From: Pyrinomonadaceae bacterium
GTDB taxonomy: Bacteria > Acidobacteriota > Blastocatellia > Pyrinomonadales > Pyrinomonadaceae
Assembly (NCBI GenBank): GCA_019186825.1
Contig: JABARP010000010.1
Coordinates: 173,037-237,036, forward strand
Reading direction: 5' to 3'
DNA length: 64,000 nt
Shown here: one piece after another, positions 20,056-28,725 of the stretch
How positions within the stretch are numbered: position 1 is the stretch's first letter
Layout: every line of letters begins with the position of its first letter
Notes under the pieces: generated by a model
Told to the model about the DNA's origin: nothing
Database searches by the model: none
The model's input: the letters and a program-made list of their open reading frames with translations, nothing else
Position numbers and translations under genes: made by a program

Positions 20056-20168
20056 ATTACTTGGCTAAGAAAAAGAGTAACGCGATTCTGCAAAATGTGG
20101 TAGTAAAAACGCTTGATGCGGCCCCGCCCCGATATCGAATACGAAGCACATTGTGCTAATGTTTATCT

Positions 20169-20597
20169 ATGGCCGAAAAACCGACCGTTACAGATATCTT
20201 TCAGTTCGCTCTTGATCTGCGTAAATCGGAGCCGAACGGTTCTTATGATGACGTAAAGAGCCGTATAGTTTCCAAGTTCGGCTCGGGACCTTTCCCCGAT
20301 ACTGCGTATCTGACGATCCCCGAATACGACAACATCGTACCCGAAGAGGATTGGACCTCCGGGTTGCCGGTCGTTCTTCGCGGGATACAGAACGAGAGTT
20401 GGAAAGAGATTGCTCACGGCATAATGATCAGCCTCGAACAGGTTGAGAACTACCCGAAACAGTCACTCCGTGAGGACGACGCTAGCAAAGACTGGCGTAA
20501 CCGAAACGAAGGTATCGCGGATGCCGAGGAAAAGGTGCTCGACAAATGGATGCCCGAGGACCTGATGGAGATCGCTCGTCGTCAGATAAGGCCCTAG
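20169..20597 (+). CDS. hypothetical protein
   Basis: 142-aa acidic soluble protein without signal peptide or membrane segment; no family recognised. Mostly helical ends (FQFALDLRKSEPNGSYDDVK and WMPEDLMEIARRQIRP) around a middle with prolines and tryptophans. It converges with the MBL-fold gene, the stops overlapping by 4 bases (CTAG). Confidence 0.55.
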   Translation: MAEKPTVTDIFQFALDLRKSEPNGSYDDVKSRIVSKFGSGPFPDTAYLTIPEYDNIVPEEDWTSGLPVVLRGIQNESWKEIAHGIMISLEQVENYPKQSLREDDASKDWRNRNEGIADAEEKVLDKWMPEDLMEIARRQIRP

Positions 20598-21358
20598 ATC
20601 TCGATCGTCATTCCATCAAATGCAAGCAAGACCTCGCATGGCGGTGAAAAACCTCGAGCGAGGTCTTCGAATTTTACGTCGTCCCATTCCGGATAAAGAT
20701 GATTGAGCAAGGCCCTTTTGGGACGGGCGATCGAGGTCAGCTCCATCGCCTCGGAAAGCTCAAGGTGCGTATCCACGACCTTATTCGCGACAAATGACGA
20801 TTCAATGACAAAAAGATCGGAATCCGCGGCAAATTCACCGATCTTCGGGTCAAAACCCGTGTCAGACGTGAACACAAGCACGTTTTCGCCGTCATCAAGG
20901 CGGATAGCGAGGCTTTCAGGCTTATGCGGCGTCTTATAGACGCGAGCAGCGACCCCGTCGATCAACGTGAACGCATCACCTTCTGATACTTCGACAATAT
21001 CGACCGGAAAATTCTGTTCGAGCAGGCGATAGTTTCCCGCTGTGTCAACGGCATCAAAGAGAGCCTTCAAGCCGAGATGTCCGCAAATGGTAAGCGGTTT
21101 TCGGCGTTCCTCGGTCTCAGCGGCGTGTTTCATCCCGAAAAGGAACGGTGCGAGGCCGCCGATATGGTCAAGGTGAAAATGTGAGATCCAGATCGCATCA
21201 AGCTCGGCCCAAGGCAGACGCTCCTGCGCCATCCTGTGAATCGCAGCCGCCGAACAATCGAGAAGTACCGAGCCCGCGGCGGTTTCGAGCCAAAAGCTCG
21301 TGCTGCTTCGTGTTGGATGCGGATGCGAGGTGCCCGAACCGAGGACCGTTAGATGCAT
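20594..21358 (-). CDS. MBL-fold metallohydrolase (RNase Z-like)
   Basis: 254 aa from the ATG at 21358, which has GGAGA 5 bases upstream; the frame is open 13 codons further but without such a site. Metal motif HFHLDHIGG, downstream metal residues in FTSDTGFDP and the final His in LLNHLYPEW. The opening GSGTSHPHPTRSSTSFWLE resembles RNase Z and related phosphodiesterases, but the RNase Z exosite arm is not evident, so substrate is uncertain (cyclic nucleotide, tRNA 3' end or small molecule). Confidence 0.8.
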   Translation of the reverse strand: MHLTVLGSGTSHPHPTRSSTSFWLETAAGSVLLDCSAAAIHRMAQERLPWAELDAIWISHFHLDHIGGLAPFLFGMKHAAETEERRKPLTICGHLGLKALFDAVDTAGNYRLLEQNFPVDIVEVSEGDAFTLIDGVAARVYKTPHKPESLAIRLDDGENVLVFTSDTGFDPKIGEFAADSDLFVIESSFVANKVVDTHLELSEAMELTSIARPKRALLNHLYPEWDDVKFEDLARGFSPPCEVLLAFDGMTIEI

Positions 21359-21452
21359 AATTCTCCTGTCCGCGGCATGCGGCCGTGCGAAAAGCACGCT
21401 ATATGTTCATCTTAGCGGTTTCTACGGCCTTCGCGCAGTCCCGCCAACAATC

Positions 21453-21481
21453 TTGACGAAAAAATAATGATTTGCGATACT
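21453..21481 (+). promoter_or_regulatory. promoter of the rrf2-suf operon
   Basis: TTGACG at 21453-21458 and GATACT at 21476-21481, 17-base spacing. It would give a ~60-base leader to the Rrf2 start at 21550, which is where an IscR/SufR-like repressor could act on its own operon. Confidence 0.5.
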
Positions 21482-21549
21482 ACAGCTTGCTGAAATCGTG
21501 TGCTTTTACGGGCCCCAATGCCCGCGTTCGATAGGTAAAAAGTGGAATT

Positions 21550-22029
21550 ATGAAGATCTCTGCACAGGAAGAGTATGGGCTGCGCTGTCTTGTACAGCTG
21601 GCCGCGTTACCGGAAGGCGGTAGCCTTACCTTGCCGCAGATCGCCGAGCGGGAGGGCATCTCGATCGCGAATGCCGGAAAGCTGATGTGGCTGCTGAACA
21701 AGGCCGGGTTTGTGCATTCGACGCGCGGAACCAAGGGCGGCTACTCGCTCGAACGGCCTGCGGAAGATATCCGACTAAGCGAGATCATCAAAGTACTTGA
21801 CGAAGACGTGCTGAGTAAGCACTGCGGCAGCTATACGGGCGTACTCGATTCCTGCGTGCATAACGGCGACTGCGGCATTCGCCCTGTGATAATCGGGCTG
21901 CATATGCTGGTCGAGAATGCGCTTTCGCAGATAACGCTCGCTCAACTCGTCGGCAGCGAACGTTCCGTTGACGCGATGTTCCATCGAGTCCACTCGATAC
22001 ACAGGACGGTCGAACCGCACGGAGTTTAA
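21550..22029 (+). CDS. Rrf2-family iron-sulfur transcriptional regulator (IscR/SufR-like)
   Basis: 159 aa. N-terminal winged helix (QIAEREGISIANAGKLMWLLNKAGFVHSTRGTK region) and three conserved cysteines C92, C102 and C108 (C-x9-C-x5-C), the cluster ligands of IscR-type Rrf2 proteins. It most likely senses iron-sulfur status and represses the suf genes that begin 70 bases downstream. First gene of the cluster; the B1 palindrome separates it from sufB. Confidence 0.9.
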   Translation: MKISAQEEYGLRCLVQLAALPEGGSLTLPQIAEREGISIANAGKLMWLLNKAGFVHSTRGTKGGYSLERPAEDIRLSEIIKVLDEDVLSKHCGSYTGVLDSCVHNGDCGIRPVIIGLHMLVENALSQITLAQLVGSERSVDAMFHRVHSIHRTVEPHGV

Positions 22030-22041
22030 AGAGGGAAAGCT

Positions 22042-22089
22042 ACCACAGAGGACACGGAAAACTGAGAAACACTGTGTTCCTTGTGGTGG
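22042..22089. repeat. palindromic element B1 (ACCACAGAGG type)
   Basis: Left arm ACCACAGAGGACACGGAAA (22042-22060) is an imperfect inverse of CACTGTGTTCCTTGTGGTG (22070-22088). Same family as B2 and B3. It fills the gap between rrf2 and sufB and ends about 10 bases before the sufB ATG, so it forms part of the sufB leader. Confidence 0.8.
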
Positions 22090-22098
22090 AAAAGTTTT

Positions 22099-23538
22099 AT
22101 GTCAACAGCAGCTGAGTTACTAACAAACAGGGAATACAAATACGGCTTCGTCACTGACATCGAAACCGAGACGATCCCGAAGGGCTTGAGCGAAGATACG
22201 ATCCGGCTCATCTCCGCGAAAAAGAACGAGCCCGACTGGATGTGCGAATTTCGTCTTAAGGCCTATCGTCAATGGCTAAAGATGAAGGAGCCGAGCGGTT
22301 GGGCGAACTTCAAATACCCTGAGCTCGATTTTCAGGACATCACCTACTACGCCGCTCCGAAGCAAAAGAAGAAAAAGGCGTCGATGGATGAGGTCGATCC
22401 CGAACTGATCAAGACATTCGAAAAACTCGGTATTCCGCTGTCCGAGCAGAAACAGCTTGCGAACGTTGCCGTCGATGCCGTGTTCGATTCGGTCTCGGTC
22501 GCGACGACATATCGTGCGAAGCTCGAAAAAGCTGGCGTGATCTTTTGCTCATTCAGCGAAGCGATCAAAGATTATCCGGAGCTTGTGAAGAAGTATCTCG
22601 GCTCGGTCGTGCCTGTAGGAGATAACTTCTTTGCCGCGTTGAATTCGGCGGTCTTCTCGGACGGGTCATTCTGTTTTATACCAAAAGGCGTCCGCTGTCC
22701 GATGGAGCTCTCGACGTATTTCCGCATCAACACGCAGGAATCCGGCCAGTTCGAACGCACGCTGATCGTCGCCGAAGAAGGCGGGTACGTCGCCTATAAC
22801 GAAGGATGCACGGCACCGCAGTTCGATACGAATCAGCTGCATGCTGCCGTCGTCGAGTTGGTCGCTTTGGACAATGCCGAGATCAAATACTCGACCGTGC
22901 AGAATTGGTACGCGGGCGATGAGAACGGTAAGGGCGGCATTTTCAATTTCGTTACTAAGCGCGGAGCTTGTCGCGGAAAGAACGCAAAGATCTCTTGGAC
23001 GCAGGTCGAGACCGGTTCAGCGATCACGTGGAAATATCCGAGCGTGATCCTGCAGGGCGACAACTCGATAGGTGAATTCTACTCGGTCGCGTTGACCAAC
23101 AACGCACAGATCGCCGACACGGGGACGAAGATGATCCATCTTGGCAAGAACACGAGATCCACGATCGTCTCAAAAGGCATTTCCGCCGGCAAGTCGAACA
23201 ATTCGTACCGCGGACTCGTTAAGGTGATGCCGAAGGCCGAAGGTGCGCGTAACTACACGCAATGCGACTCGATGCTTATCGGCTCGACCTGCGAGGCGAA
23301 CACGTTCCCCTACATCGAGGTGATGAATAACACGGCCCGCGTCGAACACGAGGCCACGACGAGCAAGATCAGCGAAGAGCAGCTATTTTACCTTCAACAG
23401 CGAGGCATCGCGCAGGAAGACGCCGTCTCGCTCATCATCAACGGCTTCTGCAAAGAGGTTTTCCGCGAACTCCCGATGGAATACGCCGTCGAAGCACAGA
23501 AGCTCCTCGGCCTGAAACTTGAAGGAGCCGTTGGATAA
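22099..23538 (+). CDS. sufB: Fe-S cluster assembly scaffold SufB
   Basis: 479 aa, close to the usual ~480-495. The beta-helix core shows [40 protein letters not shown] and [20 protein letters not shown] with the Cys equivalent to the persulfide-receiving Cys405 of E. coli, ending [14 protein letters not shown]. Forms SufBC2D, the scaffold on which Fe-S clusters are built. The ATG at 22099 is used; the frame is open into the B1 palindrome at 22081 but only with a TTG. Confidence 0.97.
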   Translation: MSTAAELLTNREYKYGFVTDIETETIPKGLSEDTIRLISAKKNEPDWMCEFRLKAYRQWLKMKEPSGWANFKYPELDFQDITYYAAPKQKKKKASMDEVDPELIKTFEKLGIPLSEQKQLANVAVDAVFDSVSVATTYRAKLEKAGVIFCSFSEAIKDYPELVKKYLGSVVPVGDNFFAALNSAVFSDGSFCFIPKGVRCPMELSTYFRINTQESGQFERTLIVAEEGGYVAYNEGCTAPQFDTNQLHAAVVELVALDNAEIKYSTVQNWYAGDENGKGGIFNFVTKRGACRGKNAKISWTQVETGSAITWKYPSVILQGDNSIGEFYSVALTNNAQIADTGTKMIHLGKNTRSTIVSKGISAGKSNNSYRGLVKVMPKAEGARNYTQCDSMLIGSTCEANTFPYIEVMNNTARVEHEATTSKISEEQLFYLQQRGIAQEDAVSLIINGFCKEVFRELPMEYAVEAQKLLGLKLEGAVG

Positions 23539-23543
23539 AAGAT

Positions 23544-23620
23544 TTCACCACGGAGAACACCGAGAGCACAGAGGTGCTTGGAATTATCTCTCAGGGTCCT
23601 CTGTGGCTTCTGTGGTGAAT
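23544..23620. repeat. palindromic element B2 (ACCACAGAGG type)
   Basis: Left arm from 23544 (TTCACCACGGAGAACACCGA onward) pairs imperfectly with the right arm ending CTTCTGTGGTGAAT at 23620. Same family as B1 and the arms flanking the GxxExxY gene. It occupies the whole sufB-ridA gap. Confidence 0.8.
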
Positions 23621-23631
23621 CGATCTGAAGC

Positions 23632-24006
23632 ATGAGAATTATTCAGCCTGAAAATCAGCCAATGCCGAAAGGGCATTACTCGCCGGGGATCGAACATCAC
23701 GGCATCGTCTATGTTTCAGGTCAGCTGCCAATGACGCTCGACACGCGAGAGCCTTTTACGGGCGACATAGCCGAACAGACCGAGTTGGCGTTGCGGAATG
23801 TTGAGGCGGTATTGAAAGAGGCCGGCAGCGACCTAAGCCGCGTGATGCAGATGACGATCTATGTCTCGGATATGGAATTATGGGGCAAGGTAAATGAAAC
23901 GTATGCCCGCGTGATGGGCGATCATCGGCCGGCCAGAGCGATCGTGCCGGTGAAAGAGCTGCATTTTGGAACGAAGATCGAGATCCAGGCGATCGCGTTG
24001 GCATAA
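23632..24006 (+). CDS. RidA/YjgF-family enamine/imine deaminase
   Basis: 124 aa, normal RidA length. Conserved Arg in RPARAIVPVKEL, the residue that binds the carboxylate of imine intermediates, and the catalytic Glu in TKIEIQAIA. Hydrolyses reactive 2-aminoacrylate made by PLP enzymes. Its place after sufB may protect the PLP-dependent SufS encoded downstream, or may simply be an insertion between suf genes. Confidence 0.88.
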   Translation: MRIIQPENQPMPKGHYSPGIEHHGIVYVSGQLPMTLDTREPFTGDIAEQTELALRNVEAVLKEAGSDLSRVMQMTIYVSDMELWGKVNETYARVMGDHRPARAIVPVKELHFGTKIEIQAIALA

Positions 24007-24009
24007 GAT

Positions 24010-24072
24010 ATGAAACTGGATATTTATCAAGTTGATGCGTTTGAAAAAGATCAGCCACTAATGCACGAATAA
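24010..24072 (+). pseudogene. remnant copy of the phzF 5' end
   Basis: An ATG at 24010 reads MKLDIYQVDAFEKD and then runs into palindrome A1, stopping at 24072. The first 11 codons match the start of the intact phzF at 24120 (MELTIYQVDAF) at about 25 of 33 bases, mismatches mostly at third positions. It is thus a diverged duplicate of a phzF start, cut off by the palindromic element. Confidence 0.7.
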
Positions 24073-24111
24073 GAACACGAATACGTCGGATTCATTCGTG
24101 CATTCGTGACG
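24053..24111. repeat. palindromic element A1 (CCACTAATGCACGAAT type)
   Basis: Left arm AGCCACTAATGCACGAAT begins at 24053; the right arm ATTCGTGCATTCGTGAC ends at 24109. A second copy of the same family is A2 at 28663. It sits between the phzF remnant and the real phzF start, ending about 10 bases before the ATG. Confidence 0.8.
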
Positions 24112-24119
24112 ATAAAGGT

Positions 24120-24947
24120 ATGGAGCTCACAATTTACCAGGTTGATGCGTTTACGAGCGAGCTGTTCGGTGGAAATCCGGCAGCGGTCGTGCCGCTTGAG
24201 GATTGGCTTGACGACGAGACGATGCAAAGGATCGCGGCGGAGAACAATCTCTCCGAAACGGCCTTTTTTGTCGGCTCCGATGGTAAATACGATATACGCT
24301 GGTTCACACCGACGATGGAAGTGAATCTTTGCGGACACGCAACGCTCGCATCGGCACACGTTATCTTCACCGAGCTGAATCTGCAAGGCGATCGCATCGA
24401 CTTTCATTCGGACAAGAGCGGTGCCTTGGGTGTTGAGCGATGCGGCGGCAGACTGATCCTGGATTTTCCGGCCTACACGATAACTGAGATCGCATCCGAC
24501 GATGCATTGGCACACGCGCTTGACAAAGTACCGGTAAATGTCTGGAGTGCGATCAACAACGGCGTAATGGTAAGGCTTGAGACCGAGCGGGACGTTCGCG
24601 AACTCGAACCTGATTTCAGCGCCTTGGCACAGCTTGGGTACGAGCGGGTCTATGTTACAGCTCCGGGTAATTCGAGCGATCTTGCATCGCGGATGTTCGC
24701 ACCGAAGATCGGCATCAATGAAGATCCTGTGACCGGTGCCATGCACTGCACTCTTGTCCCGTATTGGGCGGGCGAGCTCGGAAAGAATGAACTATTCGCC
24801 CGGCAGGTCTCAAAACGCGGCGGCGAACTTTTCTGCGAGCTTGTCGGCGATCGCGTAAAGATCGGCGGCAACGCGGTCACGTATTTGAAGGGCGAGATCT
24901 TTGTCGCAACGGATATGCCGCAAGCCGCGAGTTTTAAGGGAGCATGA
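24120..24947 (+). CDS. PhzF-family isomerase
   Basis: 275 aa. Family motifs: MELTIYQVDAFTSELFGGNP, the catalytic-Glu region ENNLSETAFF, RWFTPTMEVNLCGHATLASA and NEDPVTGAMHCTLVPYW. PhzF is a diaminopimelate-epimerase fold; in phenazine producers it isomerises DHHA, but most genomic homologues like this one have no known substrate and no phz genes lie nearby. Overlaps the GNAT gene by ATGA. Confidence 0.88.
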   Translation: MELTIYQVDAFTSELFGGNPAAVVPLEDWLDDETMQRIAAENNLSETAFFVGSDGKYDIRWFTPTMEVNLCGHATLASAHVIFTELNLQGDRIDFHSDKSGALGVERCGGRLILDFPAYTITEIASDDALAHALDKVPVNVWSAINNGVMVRLETERDVRELEPDFSALAQLGYERVYVTAPGNSSDLASRMFAPKIGINEDPVTGAMHCTLVPYWAGELGKNELFARQVSKRGGELFCELVGDRVKIGGNAVTYLKGEIFVATDMPQAASFKGA

Positions 24948-25441
24948 TAGACGTTCGCCTAGCAGTAAAGGACGACGCGGACGCGATCTCAACGGTGGTC
25001 TGCGACGCGTTCACGCCGCTTCGCGAACACTACACCGCCGAAGCGTTCGAGGTGGTCGCCGTGAAGCCCGACGAAGTTTTACAGCGGTTTGCCGAGGGGC
25101 CGCAATGGGTTGCGTTGATCGATGGCGAAATAATCGGAACGGTCTCGGTAACGGTTGATGATGGCCGCCTCTATGTTCGCAGCATGGCGGTCGCACCAAG
25201 AGCTCAAGGCCGCGGAGTCGCACACAAGCTGCTTGAGGCGATCGATAAATATGCTGCCGAAACAGACTTTGAAAGGATCTTTTTGTACACGACGTACTTC
25301 ACGCCCGGAGCGCGTGAGCTGTACGGAAAACATGGGTATGCCTGGGTTCGCGATACGCCCGCCGAGGAATGGTACGGCGTCCCGGGGCTTGAAATGGATA
25401 AACGGATAGAAAGAACAAGACAGAATGTTGCTGGAAGTTAG
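24944..25441 (+). CDS. GNAT-family N-acetyltransferase
   Basis: 165 aa with the acetyl-CoA binding motif RSMAVAPRAQGRGVAHKLLEAI and a C-terminal YGKHGYAWV strand. Starts in the phzF stop (ATGA overlap). Its last codons (NVAGS) are read from a different frame of the sufC-like remnant at 25425, so the current C-terminus may have been created by that rearrangement. Substrate unknown. Confidence 0.85.
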   Translation: MIDVRLAVKDDADAISTVVCDAFTPLREHYTAEAFEVVAVKPDEVLQRFAEGPQWVALIDGEIIGTVSVTVDDGRLYVRSMAVAPRAQGRGVAHKLLEAIDKYAAETDFERIFLYTTYFTPGARELYGKHGYAWVRDTPAEEWYGVPGLEMDKRIERTRQNVAGS

Positions 25442-25487
25442 AGACCCGGATGCAGAAAGCGATCGATCTGTCGACGGTGATAAATGA
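25425..25487 (+). pseudogene. remnant copy of the sufC 5' end
   Basis: From ATG 25425 the frame reads MLLEVRDPDAESDRS and stops at 25487. Compared with sufC at 25807 ([15 protein letters not shown]) about 33 of the first 42 bases agree, without gaps. The fragment overlaps the end of the GNAT gene and the start of the small membrane protein gene, so it is a diverged duplicate start rather than a gene. Confidence 0.55.
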
Positions 25488-25753
25488 TCGATCCTGCGGA
25501 TAACGAGATCAATATCCTATTGCCGGTAATGGGGGTCTTTTTTCTTGCTGTCCCAGTCATCATTGGTGTAGTTATTTACAAAGTTTTTGATTTGGGCTCT
25601 GCCATTCGGCGGCATGATTCAGGAGAACCTATGAGCGTAATGCAGGCATTAATGTGTACTGTTGGCGGTCTGATTCTCTTCATTATCGGATTGGTCGTCC
25701 TACAGGTTGTGATCGAAATTGTCAGAACTGCAATTGCGCGGCTTGCACAATGA
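25484..25753 (+). CDS. small two-helix membrane protein
   Basis: 89 aa with two membrane segments (about 10-32 and 57-80) around a short charged loop with RRHDSGEP. No family recognised. The ATG overlaps the stop of the sufC-like remnant (ATGA). AT-richer than its neighbours, which hints at separate origin. It ends 53 bases before sufC. Confidence 0.5.
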   Translation: MIDPADNEINILLPVMGVFFLAVPVIIGVVIYKVFDLGSAIRRHDSGEPMSVMQALMCTVGGLILFIIGLVVLQVVIEIVRTAIARLAQ

Positions 25754-25806
25754 ATTGATGAACGGAGCTCGGATTTCGAAGTGCTCTTTTAAGGTAACGA
25801 GAATAT

Positions 25807-26559
25807 ATGTTGTTAGAAGTTAAAGACCTGCATGCAGGTATCGATGGAAAAGAGATTTTGAAGGGGCTGAACCTTACGGTCAGAAAGGGCGAGGTCCACG
25901 CGATAATGGGCCCGAACGGTTCGGGAAAATCGACTTTGTCGAAGGTGCTGGCCGGTCATCCGTCGTATGAAGTAACGTCGGGCACCGTAACCTTTGACGG
26001 CAAGAATTTGCTTGAGCTCGAACCGGACGAACGCGCACGCGAAGGCGTTTTCATGGCGTTCCAATATCCGGTCGAGGTGCCGGGCGTTTCGAACTCTCAA
26101 TTCCTGCGTCTCGCCTACAATCAAAAGGCGAAACACAACGGCGAGGAAGAACTCGATCCGCTCGAATTCAACGATCTTCTGAAAGAAAAGGCGAAGATCG
26201 TCGAGATGGACCCGCAATTCTTCAAGCGTTCGGTCAACGAGGGCTTCTCGGGCGGCGAGAAAAAGCGTAACGAGATACTCCAAATGGCAGTGCTCGAACC
26301 GAAGCTTGCGATCCTCGATGAAACGGATTCGGGCCTCGATATCGACGCACTTCGCATCGTTGCAGAGGGCGTTAATAAGCTCCGTACAAGCGAGAATGGC
26401 ATCATCCTCGTTACGCACTATCAACGGCTTTTGAATTACATCGTTCCTGATTTCGTACACGTTCTCGCCGGCGGCAAGGTCGTCAAAGAAGGCGGCAAAG
26501 AGCTTGCCCTCGAGCTTGAAGAGAAAGGTTACGATTGGGTCAAGGCGGCCGCAAAATAA
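25807..26559 (+). CDS. sufC: Fe-S cluster assembly ATPase SufC
   Basis: 250 aa ABC-type ATPase. Walker [11 protein letters not shown]-loop [12 protein letters not shown], signature [14 protein letters not shown], Walker [17 protein letters not shown], and the H-loop His in [12 protein letters not shown]. Drives SufBC2D conformational change. Separated from sufB by about 2.3 kb of unrelated genes, whereas sufB and sufC are normally adjacent. Confidence 0.97.
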   Translation: MLLEVKDLHAGIDGKEILKGLNLTVRKGEVHAIMGPNGSGKSTLSKVLAGHPSYEVTSGTVTFDGKNLLELEPDERAREGVFMAFQYPVEVPGVSNSQFLRLAYNQKAKHNGEEELDPLEFNDLLKEKAKIVEMDPQFFKRSVNEGFSGGEKKRNEILQMAVLEPKLAILDETDSGLDIDALRIVAEGVNKLRTSENGIILVTHYQRLLNYIVPDFVHVLAGGKVVKEGGKELALELEEKGYDWVKAAAK

Positions 26560-26562
26560 GAC

Positions 26563-28653
26563 GTGACAGCCGCCGCGAGCAAGAATAAAGGCACTTCGGT
26601 GATCGTCGGCATTTGGGCCGCGGCACTGCTCGTTGTTTTTGTCTCGTTCCGAAGCACCGACCTTTTGAGCCTGCCAAAGCTGCTTGGGCACTTGGGCAAC
26701 GGTTCGCTATTCGGTTCCGCTTTTCTCGATTCGCTTGTTGGTGCCGTTGCCGCGGGGATCATTTTTGCGGCATGGTTCGGACTCGGTTCGATCGTCTCGC
26801 TGTTCTTGAGGGTCGAACGACGAGATGGCGATTCGCACATTCTCGAACTCGCACGAACGGTCGGCGTCGGTGCCGTAATCTGGTCTATCGTTTGGTTCTT
26901 CCTCAGCCTTGCAGGGCTTTATTCAACAGCGGCCGCGATAGCGACAACGATCATCGGCATCGTTTGCTGTGTGCCCGGGGTTGCAAGGCTGCGTTCGGCA
27001 CGCGGCGAGAGCAGGACTCCGGAGAGCGTCTCGGGAACCGACCGCGTCGTCTCCGGCCTGATCCTGTTCGCACTTGCCATCGCATTTTTTGCCGCACTCG
27101 CCCCACCGATCGCAAAGGACACGCTGCTCTATCATTTCGCACTTCCAAAGGCATTCATTGCCCAACACGGCAATGCTTTTGTCGAAGGAAATATCGCGAG
27201 CTATCTCGCTCTCGGCGGCGAGATGCACTTTGTCTGGGCGATGCTGCTCGGTGGTGTTTACAGCGTGCGTGCTGGCGAAGCTGCGGCAGGAGCGGTCGCA
27301 TTTCTCTTTCTTCCGCTGTTGCTTGCGGTGGTGTTTGGCTGGGCACGCGAACTACAGGTCTCGCGCAGATGGTCGCTCGTGGCGGTTTTGCTCGTCGCGT
27401 CGATACCGACCGTTTTTCATTCGGCGTCGAGCGGCTACACCGATGTCGCGTTGGCATTTTACGCAACGCTCGCGGTCTATTCGGTTACTCGTTGGCTCAA
27501 TGGATCCGAAGCAAAGCATCTCGCCTACGTGTCGATATTCCTCGGCGGAGCGTTGGCGATCAAGCTAACAACGATCTTTCTCATCGCCGCACTCGCTCTC
27601 GTCATCCTTTTGCGGGTTCGGCAGGAATCGTCTGCGGGAAAACGTGTGAGTGCGGCCGTGCTGGCCTTCGTGCTGGCGGGCGTGCTTGCCTCGCCGTGGT
27701 ATCTGCGGACGTGGACAGCGACCGGTTCGCCGCTCTTTCCGTTCTACATGAGCATTTGGAAGGGCGAGGCTCCGGGCTGGGACGTCGAGCGTTCGAACCT
27801 TTTCCAAATGATGAACGCCCAATACGGCGGCGTCGATCGTGCGCCGATCAATTACATCTGGGCGCCGGTGCGGCTTTCGCTTGCCGCACAACCCGAGGAC
27901 GCGAACCTCTACGACGGCGTGCTTGGTGCCGCGTTCCTGATCGGCCTGCCGCTCCTTTGGTTCGGAATTCGCCGAGGGAACAACCCCGCGATCACGATGC
28001 TCGCAGGGATCTCGGTCATCTATTTTCTCTTCTGGCTATTCTCGAGCGAACAGATCAGATATCTCCTGCCGATCGTACCGCTGCTTGCGGTCGCGATCGC
28101 GGCTTCTGCGGATGGGTCTGAGGAGAAAAGTTCGGAGCGTGCGTGGTATTACTTGCTCGCCTTCGCGTGTGTTTTGGGTATCGGAACTTCGCTTGCGTGG
28201 TTCGCGCTGCGTTCGCCGCTGAGTGTTGTTCTCGGCGGTGAATCGCGTGATGCTTATCTTGCACGACAGCTCGACTATTATCCGTATTACACGATATTGA
28301 ATACCAACACGCCTGCCGACGCAAAGGTCTGGCTCATCAACATGCGACGTGATTCGTACAACCTCGACCGGCCGTATTTTTCGGATTACCTGTTCGAGGA
28401 CTGGACACTGAGAAAGATGCTGTGGGAATCGAGCAGCGTCGATGAATTGCGCGCTAAAGCAAAGTCGCTCGGAGTTAGCTACGTTCTTACGCGGCACGAT
28501 TTTTTGTTCGATTACGATCGTTCGACGCTTGTCGATGACAAAAAGCCGCGTTCAGAGAACGAAGCAAAGTTGCGGATCGCAAAGGAGTTTATTTTGGACA
28601 AAGCTAACACGATCCAGGCGGATGAGAAGTTTAGTTTGATCAAAGTATTGTGA
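26563..28653 (+). CDS. GT-C fold membrane glycosyltransferase-like protein
   Basis: 696 aa with about 12 membrane helices. The first periplasmic loop holds AKDTLLYHFALPKAF, the acidic catalytic-loop position of GT39/ArnT-type (GT-C) enzymes, which use polyprenyl-phosphate sugars. The start is GTG at 26563, 3 bases after the sufC stop. No relation to Fe-S assembly is evident; its place between sufC and sufD appears to be an insertion. Element A2 follows. Confidence 0.7.
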   Translation: MTAAASKNKGTSVIVGIWAAALLVVFVSFRSTDLLSLPKLLGHLGNGSLFGSAFLDSLVGAVAAGIIFAAWFGLGSIVSLFLRVERRDGDSHILELARTVGVGAVIWSIVWFFLSLAGLYSTAAAIATTIIGIVCCVPGVARLRSARGESRTPESVSGTDRVVSGLILFALAIAFFAALAPPIAKDTLLYHFALPKAFIAQHGNAFVEGNIASYLALGGEMHFVWAMLLGGVYSVRAGEAAAGAVAFLFLPLLLAVVFGWARELQVSRRWSLVAVLLVASIPTVFHSASSGYTDVALAFYATLAVYSVTRWLNGSEAKHLAYVSIFLGGALAIKLTTIFLIAALALVILLRVRQESSAGKRVSAAVLAFVLAGVLASPWYLRTWTATGSPLFPFYMSIWKGEAPGWDVERSNLFQMMNAQYGGVDRAPINYIWAPVRLSLAAQPEDANLYDGVLGAAFLIGLPLLWFGIRRGNNPAITMLAGISVIYFLFWLFSSEQIRYLLPIVPLLAVAIAASADGSEEKSSERAWYYLLAFACVLGIGTSLAWFALRSPLSVVLGGESRDAYLARQLDYYPYYTILNTNTPADAKVWLINMRRDSYNLDRPYFSDYLFEDWTLRKMLWESSSVDELRAKAKSLGVSYVLTRHDFLFDYDRSTLVDDKKPRSENEAKLRIAKEFILDKANTIQADEKFSLIKVL

Positions 28654-28662
28654 CGATGAGAT

Positions 28663-28712
28663 AGCCACTAATGCACGAATGATCGAAATATCTTATTAGT
28701 GCATTCGTGGCT
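28663..28712. repeat. palindromic element A2 (CCACTAATGCACGAAT type)
   Basis: AGCCACTAATGCACGAAT at 28663-28680 faces ATTAGTGCATTCGTGGCT at 28695-28712; 16 of 18 positions pair. Same family as A1. It ends 13 bases before the sufD ATG, next to its Shine-Dalgarno. Confidence 0.85.
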
Positions 28713-28725
28713 GATGAAAGGTTTT

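Noticed and set aside
26613..28121. 502-codon frame overlapping the GT-C membrane protein
   Set aside because: Arg/Cys-rich with no domain; the overlapping hydrophobic frame is the real gene.
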